This document shows positions 45,770-54,140 of a DNA stretch of 64,000 nt, one piece after another. Position 1 is the stretch's first letter. The number at the start of each line of letters is the position of its first letter. This stretch comes from Pseudomonadota bacterium (lineage in GTDB: Bacteria > Pseudomonadota > Alphaproteobacteria > Acetobacterales > Acetobacteraceae). A program made the translations under genes and the position numbers. The notes under the pieces are model-generated. The model made no database searches. It was not told where the DNA came from and was given only the letters and a program-made list of their open reading frames with translations. The stretch spans positions 216,690 through 280,689 of the forward strand of contig JAJZBM010000002.1 of NCBI GenBank assembly GCA_021798915.1, written 5' to 3'.

Positions 45770-46777
45770 TCATCCTCCTCGCGTCAGGCCCAGATATCGC
45801 CGGGCCAGGGCGCCGGCGCGCCTTTCGATCAAGGCCGCGACCCGTCTGAGCGGCCGCCGTGCGGCGGCGGTGGCGAAGCCGCTGGCGAGGCGCGCGTTGA
45901 TCGCGGCGAGGCGGTCGTTGAGCGCCGCGATCTCGGTTTCCCGCTCGGCGAGCTTGAGATCGCGCAGATAGACGTCATAGCGCGCCGCCTTGTGTTCGAT
46001 GGTCATCGCGGCGAGCCGGTTTTCGGTCGCGTTGAGCTGGCGTTCGAGCCGCATCAGATAGCGCGTCGCCGGGGTTTCGGCGCGCCGGCGGGCGAGCAAT
46101 TCGTCGGTATGGAAGCGGTAGAGATCGGGGTGCGCGAGATCGCTCGCCTGCGTGCGCGGCCAGCCCGCATCCGCCGGCAGGGAAAGCCGGGCCCGCCCGG
46201 CAGCGTTGGCATAGAGAAAAACATTCTGCCGGTACCAGAACGGGATCCGCCGATCATCCCAGATGCGCGGGCGGATGACGTCGTGCGGGCCATAGCCATG
46301 CGCCGCGAACAGTCCCGCCCAATAGCTCGGCCAGCGCTCGTTGATGTGGTGGGTGCCGTCCTGGCCGGGGATGGCGGCGCTGAACAGCACGATATCGGCG
46401 AGCGCGCAGAGATCGGCGATGAAGCTTTCGCCGCGGGAAGGGGGCAGATGCTCGGCGACCTCGAGCGAGACGGCGAGATCGAAGCGCCGTGACAGGGTGA
46501 TCGGCCGGGCGAGGTCGGTTTCGCGGAAACATGCCGGTGCGATCGCCAATGTCGCGGCGGTTTCGCCGCCGTCGAGGCCGAGCAGGTCGCCAACCCCGCC
46601 GCGCCCGAACGCCGCGAGCCAGTGGCCGGCGCCGCAACCGACATCGACCACCGCGCCGAGATCGGGCAGCATGGCGAGGACCAGCGGCACGACCAGCGCT
46701 GCGGCCTCCTCCGCCCCTTCGGCGTGGCCGGTGAAGAAATCCTGATCATAGATCGCCTTGAGGTCAGTGGCGCTCAT
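45770..46777 (-). CDS. SAM-dependent methyltransferase with C-terminal coiled coil
   Basis: About 335 aa. Rossmann core VVDVGCGAGHWLAAF (motif I), LGLDGGE, and SLEVAEHLPP, followed by HHINERWPSYWAGLFAAHGY. A C-terminal helical part from about residue 240 (LMRLERQLNATENRLAAM and so on) is probably a coiled coil. The substrate may be a sugar or glycan, as in polysaccharide clusters. ATG 46777 has GGAGAG upstream; the longer track ORF begins in the dispersed repeat. Confidence 0.82.
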   Translation of the reverse strand: MSATDLKAIYDQDFFTGHAEGAEEAAALVVPLVLAMLPDLGAVVDVGCGAGHWLAAFGRGGVGDLLGLDGGETAATLAIAPACFRETDLARPITLSRRFDLAVSLEVAEHLPPSRGESFIADLCALADIVLFSAAIPGQDGTHHINERWPSYWAGLFAAHGYGPHDVIRPRIWDDRRIPFWYRQNVFLYANAAGRARLSLPADAGWPRTQASDLAHPDLYRFHTDELLARRRAETPATRYLMRLERQLNATENRLAAMTIEHKAARYDVYLRDLKLAERETEIAALNDRLAAINARLASGFATAAARRPLRRVAALIERRAGALARRYLGLTRGG

Positions 46778-46814
46778 CCGCTCTCTCCGGCTCCCACGGC
46801 GACAATGCCGCAGA

Positions 46815-46863
46815 CACTGCCCAACGAATAAAAGTTTTTTGGTTCTTTTTTTCAAAAAAGAAC
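46815..46863. repeat. Dispersed repeat, copy 5 (right hairpin only)
   Basis: Forty-nine bases differ from copy 1 (18782-18830) at one position only. The hairpin GTTCTTTTTT-TC-AAAAAAGAAC occupies 46842-46863. It lies in the 108-bp gap after the dehydratase end and before the methyltransferase start, both on the minus strand. Confidence 0.9.
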
Positions 46864-46885
46864 AATCTTCTATCTCCCCCCTTAT

Positions 46886-47872
46886 TTATATATTTCCACC
46901 CAAAACCTCGGCGAACACCGCCGGATCGACATTACCGCCGCTGAGCACCGCGGCGACGACGCGCCCCTTGGCCGGAAACTTGCCGGCGAGCAACGCTGCC
47001 AGCGCGACCGCGCCGCCGGGTTCGACGACCAGCTTGAGATGGCGGAAGGCGAACGCCATCGCCGCCCGCACCTCCGCCTCGCTGACCACGAGACCGCCGG
47101 CGAGATGGGCGCGGTTGATCGCGAAGGTGAGGCGCCCGGGGCTCGGCGCGAGTAGGGCATCGCAGAACCCGCTGCCGCCGGGGGCGTTCGCGAGGCGCGT
47201 GCCGGCGGCGAGCGAGCGCGTGGTGTCGTCCCACCCCTCGGGTTCGACGGCATAGACCCGGGTTCCAGGCGCCGCGCCAGCGGCGGCGAGCGCGCAGCCG
47301 GCGATCAGGCCGCCGCCTCCGGTGCAGACCAGCAGGGCCTCCGGCGCGGCCCCGCGGGCGCGGCATTCGGCGAAGATCTCGAGCGCCAGCGTCCCTTGTC
47401 CGGCGATGACGTCACGGTGGTCGAAAGGTGGGATGATGGTGGCGCCGTGGTCTGCGGCGAAGGCTTGGGCGAGGGCTTCGCGGTCCTCGCTTGCGCGGTC
47501 ATAGAGCCGGATCTCCGCGCCCCAATTTGCGGTGCTCTCGCGTTTGATCGCCGGTGCGTCCGCCGGCATGAAAACGCTCGCCGTGATCCCAGCGGCAGCA
47601 GCAGCAGCAGCGACGGCTTGGCCATGATTGCCGGAGGAATAGGTGACGATGCCCGCCGCCCGTGCCGCCGCCGGCAGTTGCAGCACGGCGTTGGTCGCGC
47701 CACGAAATTTGAAGCTGCCGGTGCGCTGGAGCGGCTCGGCCTTGAGGAAGATCCGCCCGCCGGTGATCTCATCGAGCCGCGGATGCGAGAGGAGTGGCGT
47801 GGTCACGATCCGGCCGGCCAGCCGCGCCGCCGCCGCCGCCACATCCTCGAATTCGGGCAAACCCTCGGCCAT
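46886..47872 (-). CDS. Threonine/serine dehydratase family, PLP-dependent (IlvA-like)
   Basis: About 328 aa. Schiff-base Lys in GSFKFRGATNAV (around residue 58), glycine loop SSGNHGQAVA, and CTGGGGLIAGCALA for the phosphate. It probably converts threonine or serine to the 2-oxo acid and ammonia; the ACT regulatory domain of biosynthetic IlvA is absent, so a catabolic or racemase-type role is likely. ATG 47872 follows GGGGGAGGA. It is the fourth gene of an Lrp-GT2-GT39 group on this strand. Confidence 0.88.
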   Translation of the reverse strand: MAEGLPEFEDVAAAAARLAGRIVTTPLLSHPRLDEITGGRIFLKAEPLQRTGSFKFRGATNAVLQLPAAARAAGIVTYSSGNHGQAVAAAAAAAGITASVFMPADAPAIKRESTANWGAEIRLYDRASEDREALAQAFAADHGATIIPPFDHRDVIAGQGTLALEIFAECRARGAAPEALLVCTGGGGLIAGCALAAAGAAPGTRVYAVEPEGWDDTTRSLAAGTRLANAPGGSGFCDALLAPSPGRLTFAINRAHLAGGLVVSEAEVRAAMAFAFRHLKLVVEPGGAVALAALLAGKFPAKGRVVAAVLSGGNVDPAVFAEVLGGNI

Positions 47873-47895
47873 CACATGTCCTCCCCCGGCTCCTG

Positions 47896-49404
47896 TCATG
47901 GGCGCGGCAGCACCGCCGCCGCCGGCGCGCCGTCGCCGAGGCGCAAAAGATACAACCGATAGCGCTCGGCGGTCACGCCGAGACGCGCGCGGACGACCTC
48001 GCCGCGCGGCGCAAGGGCGAGCCCGGCGCCGCTCGGGCGTGCCGTCCGCCGCGCGCTCTCGACCAGCAGCCCCGGCGCCGCGGTGAGAGCCGCGTCTCCG
48101 TGCGGGAGCGAAAACAATGCCCAGCGCGGCGCGATCCCGACCACCACCACGTCGCGCGGCAGCAGCCAGGCGAGCATCGCCGCCTCGCCGTAATTCTCGT
48201 CGGCGACGAAAGCGGCGCCGCTGGCAAGCCGCGCCGCCTCGACCGCGTCGGCCCATTCGCGCCAGCCGCCGAGGCGCGCCAGCGTCGGGTCGAGCCGACG
48301 GGGCAGCGGCAGCGGCGCCGCGACCGCTTGCCAATAGACCAGGCCGGTGATGAGAAAGCCGAGCGCCGCCGCCGGTGCCAGCCAACGCCGCCAGGCGCCG
48401 CCGAGCCCGCCCGCCGCGATCAGCGCCGCCGGGTAGCAGATCGCCGGCCAATTCGCCTGCACCCGATCGCCGATCGCGTGTTCGAGGAAAACCAGGCCGG
48501 GCAGACCGCCGAGCGCCAGTAAAAGCCCGTCGCCGGGGGGGCGTTCGTGCCAAAACCGCCGCGCAACGCCGACAAAGCCCGCAACAACGAGCAAAAACAC
48601 CAGCGGGGTTGCAAGTCCGATCTGCCCCGCGATCAATTCGCCGAGAAACCGCAAGCCGGGATGCCAGGCGGCGCTCCGTCCACCCTGTTTTGTGAAACTC
48701 GCGAAGCCGTGCCCGGCATTCCACGCGAGGACCGGGACGAAGAGCAAAAACCCCAGCCCCACCCCACCCCAAACCGGGAAGCGGCCGAGCCAGGGGCGGA
48801 GTTGCGGCACCGCGAGCAGCCACGCCCCGGCGCCGATGAACAGCAATAATCCGGTATATTTGCCATCCAAGGCGAGGCCGGCGAACAGGCCGGCGAGCAG
48901 CCACCAACCGCCCGTGCGGCGCGCAACGAACCGCGCCAGCGCCCAGAGCGTCGCCGTCCAGAACAGCATGAGCGGCGTATCCGGCGTCATCGTCACCGCC
49001 CCCGCCGCCATCAGCAACGTCGCATTGAACAGCAGCGCCGCCGCAACCCCGGCGCGCCGGCCGGGGGCCAGATCCTCGGCCGCCAAGGCGAGCAAAAGCG
49101 AGCCGATCAGCGCCGAAACCGGCGCCAAAAGCCGCACCCCGAGCGCCGAAGGCCCGATCAGGGCGACGCCGAGGCGCACGAACAGCGCCACCATCGGAGG
49201 GTGATCGAGATAGCCCGGCGCCAGCGCCCGCGACCAGACCCAATAATAGGCCTCGTCCGGGGAGAGCGGCGTCAGCGCCGCGACCGCGAGGCGGAGGGCG
49301 GTCAGAGCCAGGAGAAAGAGTAAGAGATAGACAGGCAGGGAAGGCGAGGGGTGCTGCCCCTCGACCCCGCCAGGGACATCGTCCCTGGACCTCATCCCGC
49401 TCAT
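47896..49404 (-). CDS. GT39-family membrane glycosyltransferase (ArnT/PMT-like)
   Basis: About 502 aa, polytopic with around ten TMs. SPDEAYYWVWSRALAPGYLDHPPM near the start holds the catalytic acidic residue of PMT/ArnT-like enzymes; LMAAGAVTMTPDTPLMLFW and DGKYTGLL follow. It transfers a sugar from a polyprenyl-phosphate donor, likely made by the upstream GT2 protein. Start ATG 49404 overlaps the GT2 stop (ATGA). ORF track starts are further upstream. The acceptor is not evident. Confidence 0.85.
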   Translation of the reverse strand: MSGMRSRDDVPGGVEGQHPSPSLPVYLLLFLLALTALRLAVAALTPLSPDEAYYWVWSRALAPGYLDHPPMVALFVRLGVALIGPSALGVRLLAPVSALIGSLLLALAAEDLAPGRRAGVAAALLFNATLLMAAGAVTMTPDTPLMLFWTATLWALARFVARRTGGWWLLAGLFAGLALDGKYTGLLLFIGAGAWLLAVPQLRPWLGRFPVWGGVGLGFLLFVPVLAWNAGHGFASFTKQGGRSAAWHPGLRFLGELIAGQIGLATPLVFLLVVAGFVGVARRFWHERPPGDGLLLALGGLPGLVFLEHAIGDRVQANWPAICYPAALIAAGGLGGAWRRWLAPAAALGFLITGLVYWQAVAAPLPLPRRLDPTLARLGGWREWADAVEAARLASGAAFVADENYGEAAMLAWLLPRDVVVVGIAPRWALFSLPHGDAALTAAPGLLVESARRTARPSGAGLALAPRGEVVRARLGVTAERYRLYLLRLGDGAPAAAVLPRP

Positions 49405-50510
49405 CGCGCGCGCCAGACCAGGGTCGCGGAAATGGCGTAGTTCCACACCACCGCGACGATCGCCCCGGCGGCGCCGGCGACGGTGAGGGAGTTGTGGTCC
49501 TCATAGAGGGTGCGGGCGATGCCGAGATCGGCCACCGCGCCGATCCCGCAAAACAGCATGAACAGCACGAAGCCACGCCACAGCCGCGCCCCGCGTAAGC
49601 GCTGGTCGCGATAGGTGAGGGTGTTGTTGAGCTGAAAATTGACCCCCATGGCAATCACCGTCGCGATCGCCTGGGCCAGCGAAAACCCGAGCCCCATCGC
49701 CCGCCCGGCGGCGAGTGCCGCGAGATTGGCGCCCACCCCGACGAGGCCGACCCCGGCGAAAGCGATGAAGCGGAGCGGCACCGCGCCATGCAGCACGCGA
49801 TCGATCAGCAGCCCGGCGAACTGGGTGAGCACCAGCGCGTCGAGCTTGCTCTCGCCAAACGCGCGGGCGCGGAATTCGAATGGAATTTCAACTATCTTGA
49901 GCGGCGGGCGGGCATTGAACAAAAGATCGAGGAGGATTTTGAACCCGCTCCCGGCCAGGCGTGGCGCGATCTCCTCGAAGCGCTGGCGCCGCATCATGAA
50001 AAATCCGCTCATCGGATCGCTGGTCGGCGCCGGCAGAAAGAGCTGGGCGAAGCGGATGCCGAGCTTTGACAGCCGCTGGCGAAAACCGCCGGAGAGGCCC
50101 CCGGCGTCGCCGCCGGCGACATAGCGGCTGCCGATCGCGATATCGCCCTCGCCGGCTATCAATCGCGCGAGCATCGGCTTGAGGCGGGTTTCGTCGTGCT
50201 GCATGTCGCCGTCGATCACCGCGACGAACTCGGCCGAGGAAGACAGCGCCCCCTCGATCACCGCCGAGGACAGGCCGCGCCTTCCAACCCGGCGGAGGCA
50301 GCGGATGCGCGGGTCATGGGCCGCGATCTCGCGCACCATGGCGGCGGTGCCGTCCGGGCTGTTGTCATCGACGAACACCGCTTCCCAGGCCACCCCCCGG
50401 AGCGCCGCCTCCAGCCGCGCGACCAGCGGGGCGACATTGGCGCGCTCGTTATAGCACGGGACGACGACGGTGAGCCGCGCGGGCAAAGTTGGGGCGGGGG
50501 GCGAGGACAT
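49401..50510 (-). CDS. Polyprenyl-phosphate sugar synthase: GT2 domain with GtrA-like membrane domain
   Basis: About 369 aa. The N-terminal GT-A fold reads LTVVVPCYNERANVAPLV, EAVFVDDNSPDGTA, DGDMQHDE and GSRYVAGG, like dolichyl-phosphate mannose synthases. A C-terminal GtrA domain has four TMs (RFIAFAGVGLVGVGANL to AIVAVVWNYAISATLVW). The product is a polyprenyl-P-sugar which the adjacent GT39 enzyme can use. ATG 50510 is chosen; the TTG 50522 alternative seems less likely. It is 19 bp after the Lrp gene. Confidence 0.88.
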   Translation of the reverse strand: MSSPPAPTLPARLTVVVPCYNERANVAPLVARLEAALRGVAWEAVFVDDNSPDGTAAMVREIAAHDPRIRCLRRVGRRGLSSAVIEGALSSSAEFVAVIDGDMQHDETRLKPMLARLIAGEGDIAIGSRYVAGGDAGGLSGGFRQRLSKLGIRFAQLFLPAPTSDPMSGFFMMRRQRFEEIAPRLAGSGFKILLDLLFNARPPLKIVEIPFEFRARAFGESKLDALVLTQFAGLLIDRVLHGAVPLRFIAFAGVGLVGVGANLAALAAGRAMGLGFSLAQAIATVIAMGVNFQLNNTLTYRDQRLRGARLWRGFVLFMLFCGIGAVADLGIARTLYEDHNSLTVAGAAGAIVAVVWNYAISATLVWRAR

Positions 50511-50529
50511 GCCGGAAAACAAGCCGAAA

Positions 50530-51024
50530 TCAGAGGGGAACGCCGGTCAGGGCGCGGCTGGTGCGAATGGTTTGCAGGGTTTGGACGCGGCTTACGCGTT
50601 CGAGGCCGGTGAGGCGTTCGGTCAATTGATTTTCGTGTGCCGCATCGCGCGCCACGAGTCGCAGCAGGAAATCGACCCCGCCCCGGATCATGTGGCATTC
50701 GCGCACCTCCGGCCAGGCGCCGACGATGGCCTCGAACTCGGTCAGCACCGCTTCCTTCTGGCTGTCGAGGCCGACGATCGCGAAAAACATGATCTGCCAG
50801 CCGAGCCGCTCGGGATCGATATCGGCGTGATAGCCGCGGATGAACCCAGCCTCCTCCAGCCGGCGCACGCGGCGGAGACAGGGCGGCGGCGAAAGCCCGG
50901 TCCGGCTCGCCAGATCGACATTGGTGATGCGGCCATCGGCCTGCAATTCGGCCAGGATGCGGCGGTCGATGGCATCGATCCCCGGCGGCTCGGACTGGGG
51001 CGCATCGAAGGGCGGCGTTTTCAT
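50530..51024 (-). CDS. Lrp/AsnC-family transcriptional regulator
   Basis: About 164 aa. HTH with GIDAIDRRILAELQADGRITNVDLASRTGLSPPPCLRRVRRLEEAGFIRGYHADIDPERLG and a RAM (ligand-binding) domain with FEAIVGAWPEVRECHMIRGGVDFLLRLVARD. It probably senses an amino acid and may regulate the downstream dehydratase. ATG 51024 is chosen. It lies divergent from trxB, and its gene is the first of the group leading to the glycosyltransferases. Confidence 0.9.
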   Translation of the reverse strand: MKTPPFDAPQSEPPGIDAIDRRILAELQADGRITNVDLASRTGLSPPPCLRRVRRLEEAGFIRGYHADIDPERLGWQIMFFAIVGLDSQKEAVLTEFEAIVGAWPEVRECHMIRGGVDFLLRLVARDAAHENQLTERLTGLERVSRVQTLQTIRTSRALTGVPL

Positions 51025-51212
51025 GACGTTTTCATGGCGTCGGCTTTCATCCGAACGCCCGTGGGCGTTTCCTTGTTCGCGCGGTGGCGAAAGAATATTA
51101 CGTTGGCAGCGGAGGGCAAGGGGAAACATCAACCAAAGAGCGTATGATCGCTTGCTTCCGACCCATGCGGCTCGATATTGTCGACGCGCGACAAAAATAG
51201 GCACACGACCGG

Positions 51213-52193
51213 ATGAACGACCCCGTCTCCACCCCCATCACCAGCCCGGTGCTGATCATCGGCGCCGGCCCGGCCGGCTATACCGCGGCGATCTATGCTG
51301 CCCGCGCCGGGCTCGCCCCGGTTCTGGTGCGCGGCCTGCAACCCGGTGGACAGCTCACCATCACGACCGATGTCGAGAATTACCCCGGCTTCGCCGACAT
51401 CGTCCAGGGGCCGTGGCTGATGGAACAGATGGCGGCGCAGGCGGAGAAAATGGGGACGCGCGTGATCGATGACATCATCACCGCGGTCGATTTCACCGCC
51501 GCCCCGTTTTCGGCCAGCGGCGATAGCGGGGCACGCTATCGCGCCGATGCGGTGATCATCGCGACCGGCGCCGAGGCGCGCTGGCTCGGCCTCGACTCCG
51601 AAAAAAAGCTCGCCGGCGCTGGGGTTTCGGCCTGCGCGACCTGTGACGGGTTCTTTTTTCGCGGCAAAAACGTGGTCGTGGTCGGCGGTGGCAATACCGC
51701 CGTCGAGGAGGCGCTGTATCTGACCCATCACGCGCATAGCGTCACCCTGATCCATCGCCGCGACCAGCTCCGCGCCGAGCGCATCCTCCAGGAGCGGCTT
51801 TTCGCCCATCCCAAGGTGCGGCTGGTGTGGAACAGCGTCGTCGAGGAGATTCTCGGCGCCGGCCAGCCGGCAACGGTCGCCGGCGTGCGGCTCCGCGATA
51901 CCGTGACCGGCGCGGTCTCGGACCTGGCGACCGACGGGGTGTTCGTCGCCATCGGTCACACGCCGAACACCGCGATCTTCAAGGGCCAGATCGCGATGGA
52001 CGCGGAGGGGTATATCACCACCACGCCCGGCAGCACGCGCACCTCGCGCGCCGGCGTGTTCGCTGCCGGCGATGTGCAGGACAAACTGTTCCGCCAGGCG
52101 GTCACCGCCGCCGGGACGGGCTGCATGGCGGCGCTGGAGGCGGAAAAATTCCTCGCCGCGCGTCTTGGCGCGCATAGCCAGGCCGCCGCCTGA
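51213..52193 (+). CDS. trxB: Thioredoxin reductase
   Basis: About 326 aa. FAD-binding LIIGAGPAGYTAAIYAARAG at the start, redox pair C141-C144 in SACATCDGFFF, NADPH site VVVGGGNTAVEEALYL, and C-terminal AAGDVQDKLFRQAVTAAGTGCMAA. It keeps thioredoxin reduced. ATG 51213 is at the start of a 131-bp gap before lsrB; trxB-lsrB is conserved in alphaproteobacteria. Slightly longer N-terminus (about 9 residues) than E. coli. Confidence 0.97.
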   Translation: MNDPVSTPITSPVLIIGAGPAGYTAAIYAARAGLAPVLVRGLQPGGQLTITTDVENYPGFADIVQGPWLMEQMAAQAEKMGTRVIDDIITAVDFTAAPFSASGDSGARYRADAVIIATGAEARWLGLDSEKKLAGAGVSACATCDGFFFRGKNVVVVGGGNTAVEEALYLTHHAHSVTLIHRRDQLRAERILQERLFAHPKVRLVWNSVVEEILGAGQPATVAGVRLRDTVTGAVSDLATDGVFVAIGHTPNTAIFKGQIAMDAEGYITTTPGSTRTSRAGVFAAGDVQDKLFRQAVTAAGTGCMAALEAEKFLAARLGAHSQAAA

Positions 52194-52324
52194 CGATGGA
52201 ACGCATGCGTGACGGTATGCGAGACGGGGCGCCTGAGCGCGTGAGCCGGCGCGGGATCGGCGGCGAGGGCGGCGGCATTTTGCAAAGCCTCCGGCATGGC
52301 CCCGGCGGCGGGGGGATTTTGACC

Positions 52325-53209
52325 ATGGATTGGGACAAATTGCGGGTGTTTCACGCCGTCGCGGAGGCCGGCAGTTTCACCCATGCGGGGGATACGCTCA
52401 ATCTCAGCCAATCGGCGGTTTCGCGGCAGATTTCGGCGCTGGAGGAGGCGCTGCAAGTGCCGCTGTTCCACCGCCATGCCCGCGGCCTGATCCTCACCGA
52501 ACAGGGGGAAAGCCTCAACCGCACCGTGCGCGAGGTGTTCGCCAAGCTCGCGATGACCGAGGCCCTGCTCACCGAGAGCAAGGAAAAACCGGCCGGGCGG
52601 CTCAAAATCACCACCACCGTCAGCTTTGGATCCTCCTGGCTCGCGCCCCGGCTGCAAAGTTTTCTCGAAGCCTATCCCGATGTCACGGTGAGCCTCCTGC
52701 TCGACGATACCGACCTCGATCTCGCGATGCGCGAGGCCGATGTCGCGATTCGCATGCACCCACCGAAGCAGCCCGATCTGGTGCAGCGCCATCTGATGTC
52801 GATGCATTGGCATGTCTGCGCCTCCCCAGCCTATCTCCAGAAATTCGGCACGCCGCAAAACGTCGACGACCTCGATCAGCACCGGCTGATCCTGTTCGGC
52901 GATTATCATCCGCCGGTCGCCGACATGAACTGGCTGGCGCAGGTCGGGCGGCGCGACGGCAGCCGGCGCAAGCCGCTGCTCGAGGTCAACAGCCTGCACG
53001 CCATGCTGCTCGCCATCCGCTCCGGGCTCGGGATCGGCGCCATGCCCGATTACCTCGCGACCGAAACTGAGGACGTGGTCCGCATCCTGCCGGAGGTGAA
53101 ATCCCCGACCGTCGACGTGTTCTTCGTCTATCCCGAGGAATTGCGCAATTCCAAGCGAGTCGCGGTGTTTCGTGATTTCCTGCTCGCCCGCCTCGCCGAG
53201 ATGGCGTGA
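52325..53209 (+). CDS. lsrB: LysR-type regulator, LsrB/VtlR-like
   Basis: About 294 aa. Start MDWDKLRVFHAVAEAGSFTHAGDTLNLSQSAVSRQISALEEAL closely resembles LsrB of rhizobia and its position after trxB is conserved. The C-terminal periplasmic-type domain has SSWLAPRLQSFLEAYPDVTVSLLL. LsrB is a redox-linked regulator, but only one Cys (C165, HVCASP) is found in this protein. ATG 52325 after a G-rich stretch is chosen; the track's first ATG is too far upstream. Confidence 0.88.
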   Translation: MDWDKLRVFHAVAEAGSFTHAGDTLNLSQSAVSRQISALEEALQVPLFHRHARGLILTEQGESLNRTVREVFAKLAMTEALLTESKEKPAGRLKITTTVSFGSSWLAPRLQSFLEAYPDVTVSLLLDDTDLDLAMREADVAIRMHPPKQPDLVQRHLMSMHWHVCASPAYLQKFGTPQNVDDLDQHRLILFGDYHPPVADMNWLAQVGRRDGSRRKPLLEVNSLHAMLLAIRSGLGIGAMPDYLATETEDVVRILPEVKSPTVDVFFVYPEELRNSKRVAVFRDFLLARLAEMA

Positions 53210-53229
53210 GCGCGCGACCGGGCTATGCA

Positions 53230-53465
53230 TTTCGGGCATGGATGCTGCCCTGATTTATCCCTGGCTTCGGAAAGCGAAACCGGCATAGTTCGGAACGCGC
53301 TGCCGCAACCCCTGGTTATGGGCAATGTATGCTCGTCAGGGCCTCGCGGCCGCGCCAGTCCGGCCTTCCCGCCGGGTTGCCCGGGCCGACATCCCCCTTC
53401 GTCGTCCGGGTGTGAAGCCTCCCTGTTGACTGCCCCGCCGGGAGAAATCCGGGCGGGGCTTCTTT
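53230..53465 (+). ncRNA. Possible structured RNA between lsrB and the copper chaperone gene
   Basis: The 266-bp convergent gap carries no ORF of interest. It ends with a strong intrinsic terminator. Long-range complementary segments are nested: GGCTTC (53263) with GAAGCC (53414), and GCAACCC (53305) with GGGTTGC (53374). Internal hairpins such as GGGCA/TGCCC are also seen. A rod of this size recalls 6S RNA, but I could not match its conserved motifs. It may also be just a long 3' UTR of lsrB. Confidence 0.35.
53432..53465 (+). terminator. Intrinsic terminator
   Basis: Stem GCCCCGCC (53432-53439) with GGCGGGGC (53452-53459), followed by TTCTTT. It would stop plus-strand transcription of lsrB or of a small RNA. 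Confidence 0.85.
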
Positions 53466-53475
53466 CCAAGGGCGG

Positions 53476-54024
53476 CTATTTCATATCCATCCCGCCCATA
53501 TCCTTCATATCCCCCATGCCGTCATGGCCATCGCTGCTCTCGTCCGCGTCGCTCGTGGGGCCGCTGGCGCCGGCCTTGAGAACATGCGCCTCGACGATGA
53601 GCGTCCCGGCATGGGCGAAGGTGAGCGAGACCGGAAATGTATCGCCGGGCTTGAGCGGCTTTTGCAGCCCGACCAGCATGATGTGATAGCCGCCGGGCTT
53701 GAACGCCACGCGCTGGCCGGCGGGGATCGGGATGCTGGCGACGTCGAGCATGCGCATCACCCCGCCATCGTTGCGCGTCTGGTGCAGGACCGCGGCGGTC
53801 GCGATCGGGGTGCGGGCATGGGTCAGCGCGTCATCGCCGCCGCGATTGACGATGGTGAGATAGACGACGCTCGACATGCCTTCCTCGGCCGCGGCGCGCG
53901 CCCAGACACGCTGGACGACGATGCCGCCATGGGCGACGGATTGCGCCGGGGCGGCGGGCGGAAACGCCGCCAGGAACGGGGCGGCGAGCAGGAACGGGGC
54001 GAAAAACGCGAGGCGGCGGCGCAT
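53476..54024 (-). CDS. Periplasmic copper chaperone PCu(A)C
   Basis: About 182 aa. Signal peptide RRRLAFFAPFLLAAPFLAAF; the metal motif is seen as LHQTRNDGGVMRM...GGYHIMLVGL, giving the His/Met ligands H(M)x10M...HxM of PCuAC. It delivers Cu(I) to cytochrome oxidase assembly. A C-terminal His/Met-rich tail (GHDGMGDMKDMGGMDM) adds copper capacity. It lies upstream of a molybdopterin oxidoreductase on the other strand. Confidence 0.92.
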   Translation of the reverse strand: MRRRLAFFAPFLLAAPFLAAFPPAAPAQSVAHGGIVVQRVWARAAAEEGMSSVVYLTIVNRGGDDALTHARTPIATAAVLHQTRNDGGVMRMLDVASIPIPAGQRVAFKPGGYHIMLVGLQKPLKPGDTFPVSLTFAHAGTLIVEAHVLKAGASGPTSDADESSDGHDGMGDMKDMGGMDMK

Positions 54025-54140
54025 GGCGGACCTCCCGAGAGGGTGTGGATGGAGGGTTGATCCCTAGCGGCAGGGCAACAGGTTGCCAAGGCTGGGCACG
54101 AAAACTAGACTGGCGTTTTGCGATCGCGAAAGAGTGTCAG

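Noticed and set aside
45770-46855. Methyltransferase starting with KKRTKKLLFVGQ
   Set aside because: That start is inside the dispersed repeat; ATG 46777 with its SD is better.
46886-49654. 922-aa minus-strand ORF suggesting a fusion
   Set aside because: The first two thirds lie antisense or out of frame with the GT39 gene; only the dehydratase part has domain content.
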